This document shows, piece by piece, positions 33,827-45,660 of a stretch of 64,000 bases of DNA. The position numbers were made by a program, and so were the translations under genes. Numbering within the stretch: position 1 is the stretch's first letter; every line of letters starts with the position of its first letter. The notes under the pieces are model-generated. The model was not told the origin of the DNA and did no database searches. It saw only the letters and a list, made by a program, of their open reading frames with translations. Source of the stretch: Aphrophora alni (taxonomy: Eukaryota > Arthropoda > Insecta > Hemiptera > Aphrophoridae); NCBI GenBank assembly GCA_963513935.1, contig OY740771.1:13235138-13299137 (forward strand), given 5' to 3'.

Positions 33827-34708
33827 TATACAGAGTGTCTAGAAAATATTGTCCCAAATTTCACCAGGCTCCTCTATAGGTGAAAATAAAAAAAAAAAAA
33901 TTATAATGAACATATAAATCCGGAAATGTTTAGTTTTAGAATTACCCGCGATTTTGTTTTTGTTTCTACTAAACACTTAATAGCTTTGGAAATAGAAAAG
34001 ATATTGAACTCAAATTTGGTGTACAATTTTGTTACATAACCTTTTACCTCAAAACAAAAAACTAAAACATTCTTCAGTATATTTTAAAAATGGCGGCTAT
34101 TTAAAATTTTGATTGTCAAATATCTCTAGAACTGTTAACTTCACACAAAAAATTCAGGAAACAAAAAAGTTACTTTGCTAATGACAAACAAAACTTTTTT
34201 ACATTTTTTCCGTAGTTCAAAAGATAACCTAGTTATCGGCGAAAAGTAAAAACATAATTTCTAATAATTCAACAAACAAAATAATAACGTGACTACCAAC
34301 AAATTTTGTTTTGTATCGATAACTCGGTTATCGCTTGAGCTATGGAAGAAAAAAAATTTAAAACTGTTTTGTTTGTACTTAAGAAAGTAACCTTTTTGTT
34401 TCCTGAAATTTTTTGTAAAGTTAGCGGTTTTAGAAATATTTAACTTTTTTTTTAAATGGCCCGTCATTTTGAAAATATATAAAATACCGTTCTGGTTTTT
34501 GTACAGGGGTAAAAGTTTACGTAACAAATACGTATACCATATTTGAGATAAATATCTTTTCTATTCCCAAAGATAAGTGTTTAATAATAAAAAAAAATTT
34601 AAATGGCTGTTAATTCGAAAATAGCATTTCGGACTTATGTTTATTGGGACTTTTTTTCTTATTTTCATCTCGTGAATTCGGTACAATATTTTCTAGACAC
34701 TCTGTATA
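33827..34708. mobile_element. 882 bp fold-back element with ~430 bp arms
   Basis: Nearly the whole element is an imperfect palindrome centred at about 34265. The left end TATACAGAGTGTCTAGAAAA pairs with the right end TTTTCTAGACACTCTGTATA. Inner landmarks also pair: GGAAATAGAAAAGATATTGA with ATATCTTTTCTATTCCC, AAAATGGCGGCTATTTAAAA with TTTAAATGGCCCGTCATTTT, and CAGGAAACAAAAAAGTTACT with AGTAACCTTTTTGTTTCCTG. No coding frame beyond background. If transcribed it would give a long hairpin RNA. Confidence 0.88.
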
Positions 34709-34799
34709 TAAATATTTTAATTCCACTGCATTACATTCCGTAGTTTGTAATTAGAAATTGATACTGCTTTGTAACAAAATCCTTATCTGCCCAATTTAC

Positions 34800-35010
34800 A
34801 GTAGGTCGTCCAACATTTACCCGAGCGCCAGCTTCGCAACGAGGGGGGCGGGGGCTGATTGAGTGGTTCGGCATTGCCTTGGATTTCAGTTTACGTAATG
34901 ACATGCTCTTAACTGGCGGTTTCCGTATTATCTAGGATTAGTCGTTTAACCCCAACACAGTATTTGAAAAAAAGTGAAATAAGAGGAGAAAAGAGTTAGT
35001 CAACCTAATA
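34800..35010 (-). repeat. Repeat R4, copy 2, inverted
   Basis: CGAGCGCCAGCTTCGCAACG, GCGGGGGCTGATTGAGTGGT, TCGGCATTGCCTTGGATTTC, AACTGGCGGTTTCCGTATTA and GGATTAGTCGTTTAACCCC mirror 32094-32290. The two copies bracket 2.5 kb that includes the 33.8 kb fold-back. Confidence 0.8.
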
Positions 35011-37464
35011 AAGCCGGAAAAAGCGAATACTTAGATACAGAGTGACTCTACACGGCTTTACTTATATGATAGCTCATTTTATTCGTTAAAATGTCTAGAT
35101 CAAAGTTGAAAACAGTTTATTGAGGGCAACTTAATAATTTGTTTATTAATGACTTAAACAATTAGAACGCCGGACGAGTGGACATAACATGAAACGAGGG
35201 AATATCTTTGTAAATTGATGTAATTTCTAGACTAATATGTCAAACATAAAAGAAAATTGTTACCCTAATTGATTCAAAAACCACTTATCCAAGCTTTATC
35301 ATAGAAAACCTCACCTAGAGTAGAGAAGTTAAAGAATCTCTTCCTTGGAGTGGGCGAGATAATTAGTTTCCATTGGATACGATCATAATCACTGGAAACA
35401 AGTTCCTCGACTTACTGGTTACTACTCCATTGTATCCTTACCGCCAAAACTGTTTTAAGAAGACGAGCACAACGGTATAAAGTCCTGACAACGGAGTGAT
35501 GTAAGGACAAAGTATGGATGAACATAGCTGGCACAAAGGAGGAAAATAGAACAAACTGAGGAGGGAATTAGTGGGGAGCTTTGGATTGAACTGTCTGGTG
35601 GTTCAGCAGGATCGGTGCTTTGTCAACTGCCTGCACCATCCGGCACCATCATAAAGACCTCCTTTTACAATGCAGAAAACTGGACCCAAAGAACAGAAAC
35701 GTGGGTTGTATTGGAATGCTAGTTATTGACTGGAATACATAAAACTAAGCATACAAATAGTTCAGATTTTGTAGTTTTGGTTTCTCTTGATGAATTTGAC
35801 ATTTATTGTATTTGGATTAATGTATAATTTGTGAATAATTTAACAATATATTTCTGTGTAAGTTTACTTGTTGTAAAAACTGAATTCAGTAGTACCAACA
35901 TTCCATAAATCAGAGATAAAAATTTGTAATTTGTTTACTAAAACAAATCATTTTATTAGTTAACAAGGAATCAAAAATAAATTTTAAACATTTAGAAAAA
36001 TTCTATACAGAAAGTAAGGAGGACGATCTAGATATATGTTAACGACGTTTTAATAGCTCTTATAATAGTTATCAAAAACAAAGCAATTATTTGGATAAAA
36101 CTTCGGATATAAATGCCAAACGCAGCCGGCCTAAGGGGACTGGAAGGGTAATTTATCTCAAAAATCTTCCCTACTTCATGAAAAGTTTAACTCGGGGGAA
36201 GACATCTAAACAGTAAGATAAGGCAAATGAAATAAAAAAAAAGTTGTGAATTAGCCAAAGTTCTTATCAGTAAAAAAAATAGGATGAAACGATCGAGTTG
36301 GAAATAGAGGGGGGTAAATAATTGGTGGGCTACAGTCCAAAACGTTTTGTGGCCACAACACAGCCTGTTCTAACTCAATATCTCTATATCCCTTCATATT
36401 TCCATACATCTTGTTGTTGGCTCAGAGCCATAATAAATATGTCCAGGCTTATAAACAACAATCAGGACAATTTTAGGTGTACACAAAGAGCTACGGTTTT
36501 CTTCTCTCTACAATCATTTTAATTTCCTGCAGGTTTGCCAAGTGTCGTTAAATTAAGCACCAGATATTACTGTCATTGCCACCAACATCTATTGTTCTGA
36601 ACGCATTGTTCCTTGCAGCTGAATTGCTGTTCTGAGAATTTCAACAAAATATACAAATCTTTTCAAGTGGAATCTGTTAATATTATTTTATATTGTAAAG
36701 GAATTAAAGGTTTTATTATTTTTTTTTATTTAACCTATTATAGATGTTTTTTAGTATCGTTTTTTATATTTAATTTATTAGTAACTAAAATTAATTTGTA
36801 CTATTTATTTTTTAAATTTGACTATGTCTACTTTAACACTGTTAGTTTAGTTAGTTATTAAAACATTGTCTAAACATTAGGAGAATAACATTTTTAGGCC
36901 ACGTGAAAGAGAATAATATTGTTAAAATCATAACATTAATCGAAGTCCTCCATCCTTACAGCCCCGGTTGACAACTTTAGTTGACAACCATCTTGTAATC
37001 GAGTTCCGGATCAAAAATATATATTTCCATTATTTCGTGATTTAAATATCCCTTTACAAATATGTGCTACATGATATATTTTACACAAAAAATCATAATG
37101 GGCAGGTAAAGGGTAAAAAATTTAAAAAAAGATGATGGCAGAAGATGGACTCGTTGTCAATTTTCCACGCATGCGCATAAAGGCGCATCTTTGCACACCT
37201 TAGATGTAACCTTCACTGAATTTAAAACCACGTCATGACTTTTGGTGTTTTTGCAAAATTTTCTTTAAACGAAAGGCGTTCTTTAAATATGGACAACTAC
37301 GAAGCAAAGTTAATCGAAAACCATTCTCTATCACCAATGCTGCTTTACTGGGTATAATAAGAACTACTTCGAATTTCAAATTATTCAAAAATGAATCTTG
37401 TTAGGTTTTTAGTGTAATAGTAATTTATTATAGGAGCTGTATTAGATCTATAAAAGTATAAAAT
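35011..37464. other. No gene recognised; GC-rich patch at 35.4-35.7 kb
   Basis: The patch at about 35390-35720 (GACGAGCACAACGGTATAAA, GGGGAGCTTTGGATTGAACT, CTGCACCATCCGGCACCATC) is more GC-rich than its flanks, but I see no open frame I can defend. Frames at 36322-36522 and 36613-36861 are AT-driven. Confidence 0.35.
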
Positions 37465-37620
37465 ATAGACCCATAGACCTACATACTCTAATAGCGTAAG
37501 GGTCTAAAGAGAACAAGACTTGGTTAAGAGATCTGAGATACAACCCAAGATTACATAAAGAAAGGTGTATATCCAGCTAGGATTCTTCGGGTTTGCCACC
37601 TTGTACTCACTCTAAGTAAT
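37465..37620 (-). repeat. Dispersed repeat R1, minus orientation
   Basis: ACATACTCTAATAGCGTAAG, AGAGAACAAGACTTGGTTAA, ATTACATAAAGAAAGGTGTA and TATCCAGCTAGGATTCTTCG are reverse-order R1 landmarks, ending at GGGTTTGCCACC. Confidence 0.75.
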
Positions 37621-40600
37621 CCTCTTAAGTGATTAGAAATCAGTATGTTATTTTGTAATATCGTGTTTGGGTCAAATTATTATCTAGTTATTAATTAAAA
37701 ACTAATTTGGCAGGTATTTTGTCAAAATAAAGCCATAAATTTCAAGGAATGTTAGAAGGATGCAAAATTAGTACGTTATTAAAATTTATTCCCCAACTTT
37801 TCCCTTCATTCAAAATCCTTTTCGACTGGGATACATGTTGAATTTTGATACATTTAATAGGAAACCATTTACAGGAAGTGGGTCATAGCTTTTCGTTCAC
37901 TCTATAAATATGGAAGCTTCCAACTTTGGATGAACTTGTAAGTGTTATTAATTAAAGTTATAATGAAATACTGCCCTAGTTTTCAGTTTTGCATTACAAT
38001 GTCGGTTTTTGATTAGCAACAAATACATAGACTAATGTATGCACAATGGTAGGAGTTAACGCTTCACCGAGTTGTGGACTGGATCCCTATAAATCAATCA
38101 AAATACATTCATTGGTCAGTCTAATGGTAAACATATTTCACAAATGTGATATTCAGGATAATCAATTTGATGTTTTGTCTAGATCCTCTTGTTCAAATGA
38201 GACTACCAAAAACATTTTTTAAATAATTTAAAAGTAGAAATCTGTAAGTGGACTACCAAACCAGTATGAAGAAATAGGTTTTGTGAGTATTTATGAGGTA
38301 TCTGATTTCTTGCACGAATGTAAATGTTTGTAAGGAGTCGTGATATTAGGCGTGTGGTTACACCGTGCAGGAAAGGATCATTCTACCTGTTTAATAGTCG
38401 GACAATACAGTACTTGGGAGGACAGACGTTTTCTTTGACCCTTAGAGAGCTTCAACTAGAAATAAATATTTAATAACACGTATTAATCAATTTTTCTTTT
38501 TTTCAAATTAAGCCGACACTTCATTATATGTTCCAAAAATATTACAAGCTACATAAAAAGAAAAAAATCCAAGGCCATCGCGTCTACACCAGCGTTAAAT
38601 TCTCCTAATCTAAGTCATGTATTCAATTGATTTCAAAACAAATAAAAGTTGCATAAACATTCTTACAGACCTTTGGGCAAAATCAAACCTTTAACTACTG
38701 TCACCTCAGTTCACAGTTGTCTGTCAAAAAGTAAAATTCAACCATAAACATTAAAAACTATTCTGAGCCATTTTGATTAAATATTAAAATTAATGAACAA
38801 ACCTAATGTAAATAAATTAAGAAATTAATATTGCTGGCAGGTTTACTCTTATATTTTCTAATTACTCAAACTTTTTGTATACAATGTGTAGGTAAAATCC
38901 TGATCACCTCAGCCCCACTTTAACTTTTGTATGAACCTAAATAGAGCCAAACCCTTTTGGAACTGTTAACTAGGTCAATGAATTTTTTTAATGCTAGTTG
39001 GAATTTTAAATCAGGGGCTCGTTTTGGAGGAATTCAAAAAATTTCAAATGAGAACCTGTATCTTGTGACATGTTTAATTAAAGGGTATATAACAAGACAA
39101 AATTAATGGCGCTTATAAAATATTTTTTGGATGACCCGAAATAAAATGGGGGACTTAAAATTTAATTTGAGACTTTTTAATTATAAAGTCGCTAAATATG
39201 TGAAAGGACACTGCAAACTTTAAAAAAAATGTGACATTAAAATTAAATTGCTTTGTAAGGCAAAACTAATAGTACCAATAAACAAATTTCATTTTTTTTT
39301 TAAATATTTCCAAATATATGACAATTTCAAAAAATTGTACCTAACCGTCGGATAGGTCGAGTCAGCAACTTCATAGACTGGTCTCAAAAATCCCCAGATT
39401 TGACAGTTTGTAATATTTCCTATGGAGTTTTTGGAGAAAAAAAAGTTTATTCTCATCCTATAACAACAGATAATTAATGAAACTGATTGAATAGGAATTA
39501 CTGTTGATACCTCGAGAATTTTTCAAAAGTGCTTATGACACTTTTTTATTTCGTCGGTATTAGTTCATAGTTATTGAGTTGGATATCAAATTGGATTTAT
39601 TAATAATTTATTATTGTGTGTTTTATCATTAAGTTTTACACATTTTCATGTTATCTGCAAGTCAACAATTTGTAATGGTTATGCAAATAAAATCATTTTT
39701 ATGAAAACGTAAAATTATTTTATTTCCCTTTTTTTTTTATTGACCATACAAAAAAAAAACTCCAGGGTATTTTTTTTTACATATGTATGTAACATAACTA
39801 GTGTCAAGTTTGTAGAGTTACCAGCATATTAACTCAAAAATATCGACCTCTTCATGGAACACTCCGTTTTCTTTTCTTCCTTTATTTATAAATTGATGAT
39901 GACCGAAAGGTCTTTAAAAAAGGACAAAATAAATTAAAGTTTATAAAGTACCTTTTTCGGATTAAAAAAAAAATCGAATCGCAGCCGTTTCTGTAACGTT
40001 AAACACTCATTATTTATATCAAAATACTCTCAAAAATGTAATAAAATAGTTGCTAAACATTTCTCGATTTTAAAGACCAAAATTCTATAACAAAGAGAAC
40101 CTAACCTGTTTCTCATTTGCTATCTGAACGCACAAATGCTGTTAAAGTTACAGCTGTCCAACTTTACTGTTTGTAATGGGTAAACTCTATCCTTGTTAAT
40201 TAGTTTGAATCTTATTACACGCTGGAATGTTCCACTGGGATTCGATTTGTCAGTATACTCATGTAGGCTAGCGTGATGGACAGTTACTTGTTTTACTTCC
40301 GATGACATCATCAGAGTGTCTCGGCGACAATCTGTGTGCAATTAGTGATGTCACGTCAGTTGCTATAGTTCTGCTTTCTCAGCTCCTCTCTCCTCCCCCC
40401 ACTCATTTCCTGTCCAGTATATTGAACAAGCTTAGTCAACTAGGATTACGCTTTACAATTTTAATAATTAAAACAAGGTTTCTTTGGATAAGCGAATTTG
40501 AAAGGACAAACGTTGGTACTCCGTGTAACTCCATACAGAAAATGATGAATACAAAATTTAATCTATTAAAGCTGTAAATTTCGCTGTTAGGTTAGGTTAT

Positions 40601-41279
40601 AAGAAATGGAGTAAAATAATATATACATACGAATGATACCCTGGGGCGGGGGTTGCAATTAATACGATAAAGAGATAATTCTAACTTACACACAAAAATT
40701 GTCCCCATTTGGAGAGGAGCGTAATTTGATTATTGATATTAACAAATTAATTTACAAAATTAACCCTTTTTAGTTTTTTACCTTCTTAAACATATAAATA
40801 GTTCAAAAAAATTGGTCATGGCATCATTGTTGAATGACTTAATCGCCTCTAATCAAATTTAATGAAATATAAAGTTTATTAAATTAAACTTTTGTACAAT
40901 ATCACAAGTAAAAAATATTGACATTTATGGTGACATTTCGATTTGGAGATGGATAAGTAGGATATTTTTTTTTAGACAGTTTATTTATTTAGAAGAGAGG
41001 TATTACCTGTTTCTAATAAATGATTTGCAAATTTAGAAACAGATTTAGCTTCAGCCTTTGGTTATTTTCCTAGTTACTGGTTTAAGTTTATTACAACACG
41101 ACCCTAGACGTTTCATGTTCTAGTTTGACTTGATAACGAGAGTTGATTTATATTCTCGAAACTTAGTGTATTAATTTTCACATACACAAATTATTACAAA
41201 CATTTAATTAAACTATTTTAATAATATGAACAATCTAACATTAACAAACTTTAAAAACAGAATTGAACGATTTAACTTC
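37621..41279. other. No gene seen
   Basis: No supported gene. A partial copy of the 27.9 kb MITE lies at 39770-39870 (TAACATAACTAGTGTCAAGT, ATCGACCTCTTCATGGAACA), followed by an R1-like tail GATGATGACCGAAAGGTC. Two opposed frames at 40120-40341 (minus) and 40302-40577 (plus) overlap a moderately GC-rich patch. The minus one contains TFQRVIRFKLINKDRVYP, which I cannot assign. A single TTAGGTTAGG lies at 40590. Confidence 0.35.
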
Positions 41280-41580
41280 AATAATTTAAAGAACAATTAA
41301 ACAATGTCAAGAAAATATGTTTTAACGAAACAATATAGTTATGTTATAACTTTCAATTATTTTACAGAACCGATAAATACTGTTAAGAAAATATCTTTAA
41401 CGAAACGATACAGTTATTGTATAAGTTTCAATCATTTAAAAAAATAGATAAACACTGTCAATAAAATATTTTTAACGAAACAATACAGTTATTTTATAAT
41501 CTTCAACCATTTTAAATAACAGATAAACAATGCTAAGAAAATATATTTTTAACGAAATAATACAGTTATTTTATACTTTT
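41280..41580. repeat. Tandem repeat, ~90 bp unit, four copies
   Basis: AAGAAAATAT..TTTAACGAAA followed by AATACAGTTATTTTATAA and AGATAAACAATG recurs four times. One truncated inverted copy is found at about 44880-44935 (ACTGTATTATTTCGTTAAAA, ATATTTTCTTGATG). The array therefore sits at the left end of the inverted mosaic that follows. Confidence 0.85.
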
Positions 41581-41689
41581 AATCCTAGACCTATTGTTCT
41601 ATTTTATATCAGAAATTCTATCTACAATAAAAACTATAAACAAATACTGTAAAAGTGTTCCTGAACATAATTTTATTAACTTATGTATA

Positions 41690-42070
41690 AATAAGTTGTG
41701 TTTATTTCTAACGTGAATGTAAAGACTGTGCCACGAATATTAATTGCTGTAAAATATCCCAAGGTTATGACCTATGAACCACGTCTTCCCCACGTCCCAC
41801 CAAGGTCTACAATGACTGTAGGGGTTTCGATCACAACTTTCCCCTTCACGTTTACATTGTTTTATTTTCCTTTCTTGTTTTCTCTGGAAAATTAACTTTA
41901 TCTTCCTCCTACAATAAATATTTCTGTAATATAAAAACAAGTATAATAGGTTATGTTGACTTTACGATGTGGGAAAGGACGTTGAAGTATGTAGGATCCT
42001 CTTATAGGTTAGCACGTGATCAGTATCCAACGCGTATTTTACAGTATGTCCCGCGTAAAAGAGGCCCATT
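41690..42070 (+). repeat. Block P, copy 1 (plus)
   Basis: Landmarks: AATGTAAAGACTGTGCCACG, AAATATCCCAAGGTTATGAC, CTATGAACCACGTCTTCCCC, CCAAGGTCTACAATGACTGT, GTTATGTTGACTTTACGATG. The 65-66-codon frames on both strands arise from this non-coding repeat. The right edge (AGCACGTGATCAGTATCCAA) is mirrored at 44065-44100. Confidence 0.85.
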
Positions 42071-42689
42071 ACTATTAACAATGCGATACATTATATTCGG
42101 ACCGCTTTTATGTGGGACTTACTTTCTAATCAAGATATAGAGTTTTTATTCATACATAACCTAAAAATTAATCAAATACTCCGTAATATGATCTCTAGTA
42201 GTAGGAACTTTATTTGAATTACAGTTATGTTTGACAAGTAAGATTTTTATTTTACACAAAGCACTCCAAAGTCGTGTACGATCCATTTAGAGATTCAAGA
42301 TAATTTCCAGTTTAGGTTAACTCTGATTCGTTCTTGTGTATGTTTCAGAATACATACAGTTTTAGGCGATGAGGTTTAGGCGTGTAATAGCACTAAATTA
42401 AAGACACATTGTACGTAAACGTTGGAAGGGTAATAGACTACTATCGAATATTAAAACTGAATTAAGTCAAATGTATCTCGAAACTAACACAAATAAAATT
42501 ATTTTTTTAAATATGTTTGTTGGTCAGAAATAAATGTTAGCAAATTTAAATTAGCGGCCGTTTTAAACATTTTTCTGTCTGTCTTTCCTCTTGAATCTTA
42601 TAACGGACTGTGGAGTATAATAATATCTTAATTTTGTTTTCAAAATAAAGAATTACTTTTTTTTAAAACAAAATATAAAGGTAAAAGGT

Positions 42690-43190
42690 TATTGTGAAAG
42701 GTCTGCTTTTAAACGTGTTTTCAACAAACTTGTTGGTCGTAACGTGCATTAGTGTTACACACTCTGGGATTTAATCAGTTTTACCCATAGGTACATTAAG
42801 TGCACCTTTTACCCTCCCTCTATTGAATTAGGTTCCACTTTTCGGAACTTAAGTATATTAAAACATCAACTCGGTTTAACGATTTCACTTTTTAGTATTA
42901 AAGTAACAAGTATTCTCTTGTGGGTAGTGTTTTCATGTAATAAATTGCATCCACTTTTAGGGTAATTAATTAGCGTGGCAGAAAATTTAATTTTAGTATT
43001 GCTGCTTTTAGAGAAAGCAGGTGTTTTACGTAAATTATCGATATTTTCTTATGTATATATTATATCGAAAGTAAAATTTATTGGTTTTTAAAGTGAAAAT
43101 ATCCCATTTTAAAATCAAGCCTTATTTATTGTTATTACTATTTTAATACTGGAGTATTTGACGTTTGCGTTCGTAACTAGTGTAGAGTTA
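42690..43190 (+). repeat. Block Q, copy 1 (plus)
   Basis: Landmarks: TTTTCAACAAACTTGTTGGT, TTAGTGTTACACACTCTGGG, GGTACATTAAGTGCACCTTT, GTATTCTCTTGTGGGTAG and ATTAATTAGCGTGGCAGAAA. It joins block P copy 2 directly. The same Q-P junction, inverted, is at about 45110-45170. Confidence 0.85.
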
Positions 43191-43194
43191 GTTG

Positions 43195-43530
43195 TATTTA
43201 TTTCTAAAGAGAATGTAAAAGACTGTGTCGCGAATATTAAATACTGTAAAATATCCCGAGGTTACGACCTATGAACCACGTCTTCCCCACGTCCCACCAA
43301 GGTCTACAATAACTGTAGGGGTTTCGATACAACTTTCCTCTTCACGTTGCAAAGTCTTATTTTCCATTCTTATTTTCTTTACACAATTAACTTTATCTTC
43401 TACAATAAATGTTTGTGTAATATAAAACCAAGTATAATGGGTTATGTTGACTTTACGATGTGGAAATTTTGCTTATAAATTAGCATAGACGTTCACGAAC
43501 TGTGTGATGTCAGCTCAACTCTTGATAAAA
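43195..43530 (+). repeat. Block P, copy 2 (plus)
   Basis: Shares the block P landmarks (ACCTATGAACCACGTCTTCC, CCACCAAGGTCTACAATAAC, ATGGGTTATGTTGACTTTAC). It then extends through AAATTAGCATAGACGTTCAC and GTGTGATGTCAGCTCAACTC into a near-palindromic junction with copy 3. Confidence 0.88.
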
Positions 43531-43599
43531 TGAAAAACAGTGTGTCTAATTCTCTTATTTAAAAATCAATACAATCAAAGTTGATATACAGTCAACTTT

Positions 43600-44100
43600 A
43601 GTTGTTTACCACTTTATAAAGAGTTGAGCTGACGTCACACAGTTATTAAACGTCTATGCTAATTTAAAAGAGGATAAAACATAACTTCAACGCCTTTTAC
43701 CACATCGTAAAGTCAAAATAACCTGCTATACTTGATTTTATGTTGTAAAAGCATAAACAAATTTTATTGTAGGAGGAACATAAGTTAATTTAATAAAAAA
43801 AATAAATGAAAATACAACATTGTAAAGGTGAAGGGGAAAGTTGTGATCGAACCCCTACAGTCATTGTAAACCTCGGTGGGACATGGGGTAGACGTGGTTC
43901 ATAGGTTATGACCTTGGGATATTTTACTGTTATTAATATTCATGACGCACAGTCTTCACATTCTCTGCAGAAATAAATACAACTTATTTATACACAAGTT
44001 AGAGGTATAATCAATCAAACAACATTCAAGAACACAGCACTGTTAGGTGGGATATACTGTAACGTCATTGGATACTGATCTTAAGCTGCCCACGTGCTGG
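43600..44100 (-). repeat. Block P, copy 3 (minus), arm of a palindrome with copy 2
   Basis: GAGTTGAGCTGACGTCACAC, AACGTCTATGCTAATTTA, CCACATCGTAAAGTCAAAAT and GACGTGGTTCATAGGTTATG are the reverse complement of copy 2. The centre lies at about 43565 in a 70 bp AT-rich loop. The TGACGTCA here is a perfect CRE-type palindrome, and it is also present in copy 4. Confidence 0.88.
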
Positions 44101-44394
44101 GACTTAAGTGAAACAAAATGCCGAATTAATTTAAGATTTTAAGTTTATCTACAATGTAGTACCTGAGAGACAAACGAGTCGCAACATCTTATAATCAATG
44201 AAATTCTAAGTAATTTTAAGGGATGAAAATGGCGATGAATTGAGTGTAGTTTTTGTTAAATAACTTTTCATTGTGTATTCAATACTTTACACTATATTTA
44301 AGAACTTTTGTTATTTTTAATTCCTAGATTTTAATTTTCATAACATAACTATAGGTTGACTCAAAATCAACAGTTGATGCACAGTGTTTTTCAT

Positions 44395-44935
44395 TTTATC
44401 ACTTCTTGAGCTGACGTCACACAAGTCTATGCTAATTTATAAGAGGATCATACACTCTTCAAGGTTCTTTACCACATCGTAAAGTCAACATAACCTAGTA
44501 TACTTGTTTTTATATTACTGAAATATTTATTGTAGGAGAAAGATAAAGTTAATTGTCTAATGAAAACAAGAAAGGAAAATAAAACAATGTAAACGTAAAG
44601 GGGAAAGTTGTGAACGAAACCCCTACAGTCATTGTAGACCTTGGTGGGACGTGGGGAAGACGTGGTTCATAGGTCGTAACCTTGGGATATTTTACAGCAA
44701 TTAATATTCGTGACACAGTCTTTACATTCTCTTTAGAAATAAATACAACTTATTTATAAAAAAGTTAGAGGTATAATAAAATTATGTTCAGCAACACTTT
44801 TACAGTATTTGTTTATAGTTTTTATTGTAGATAGAATTTCTGATATAAAATAGAACAATAGGTCTAGGATTAAAAGTATAAAATAACTGTATTATTTCGT
44901 TAAAAATATTTTCTTGATGTTTATTACTTCTTTAA
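44395..44935 (-). repeat. Block P, copy 4 (minus), plus remnant of the 90 bp tandem
   Basis: GAGCTGACGTCACACAAGTC, CCACATCGTAAAGTCAACAT and AAGACGTGGTTCATAGGTCG show block P. The match continues through AACACTTTTACAGTATTTGT and ATAGAACAATAGGTCTAGGA, the exact mirror of 41590-41665, into one truncated 90 bp tandem unit. Copies 1 and 4 are thus outer arms of the same inverted structure. Confidence 0.88.
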
Positions 44936-45109
44936 AATGATCGAAGTTTATAAAAAGACTAAGACGAATAAAACCATTGGACTTAATGGACTTTAGACAT
45001 TAGGGAGTAATGACGAATGGGTTATTTTCCCTAAAAGTGTATATATTATTAAATGTAAATTACTAGATGGGTATTTGTACTCAGTTGTAATAAAAAATAA
45101 TACAAAATA

Positions 45110-45660
45110 ATAATCTTCGAGACACAGTCTTCACCTCCCCTACAGAAATACAATTTATTGATACACTAGTTACGAACATAATCAAAAGTAAAATACTCTC
45201 CAGTATTCAAAAAATAATCAAAAATTATTGACTTTAAAATAGGATATTTCCACTTGAAAAACAAGTGTTTTTCTACATTATATACATGATACAATTCGTC
45301 CAAAATATCTGCAAGGCTCTAAAACCTGCAACAGCAAAGTTGAATTTCCCGCCAGACTAATTAATTCTTCTAAAAGTGGGTAAAATTTACTATATTAAAA
45401 ATATACCCACAAGAGAATACTTGTTACTTTAATACTAAAAAGTAAAGTCGTTAAACGGAGTTGATGTTTTAATACACTTAAGTTCCGAAAAGTGGAGCCT
45501 AATTCAATAGAAGGGAGAGGTGCACTTAATGTACCTAGGGGTAAACTGATTAAATCCCTGTGTGTAACACTAATGCACACTACGACCAACAAGTTTGTTG
45601 AAAACGCGATTAAAAGCAATCCTTTGATAGTAAGCTGTTTACGGTTATATTTGTATTGAT
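45110..45660 (-). repeat. Block Q, copy 2 (minus), with the start of block P
   Basis: CGAGACACAGTCTTCACCTC is the truncated edge of block P. ACCCACAAGAGAATACTTGT, GGTGCACTTAATGTACCTAG, TGTGTAACACTAATGCACAC and CCAACAAGTTTGTTGAAAAC mirror 42690-43000. The 99-codon minus-strand frame lies entirely in this repeat and is not a gene. Confidence 0.85.

Noticed and set aside
40120..40577. Overlapping frames on opposite strands in a moderately GC-rich patch
   Set aside because: They overlap, neither shows a recognised family, and at most one could be real; insufficient evidence for a gene call.
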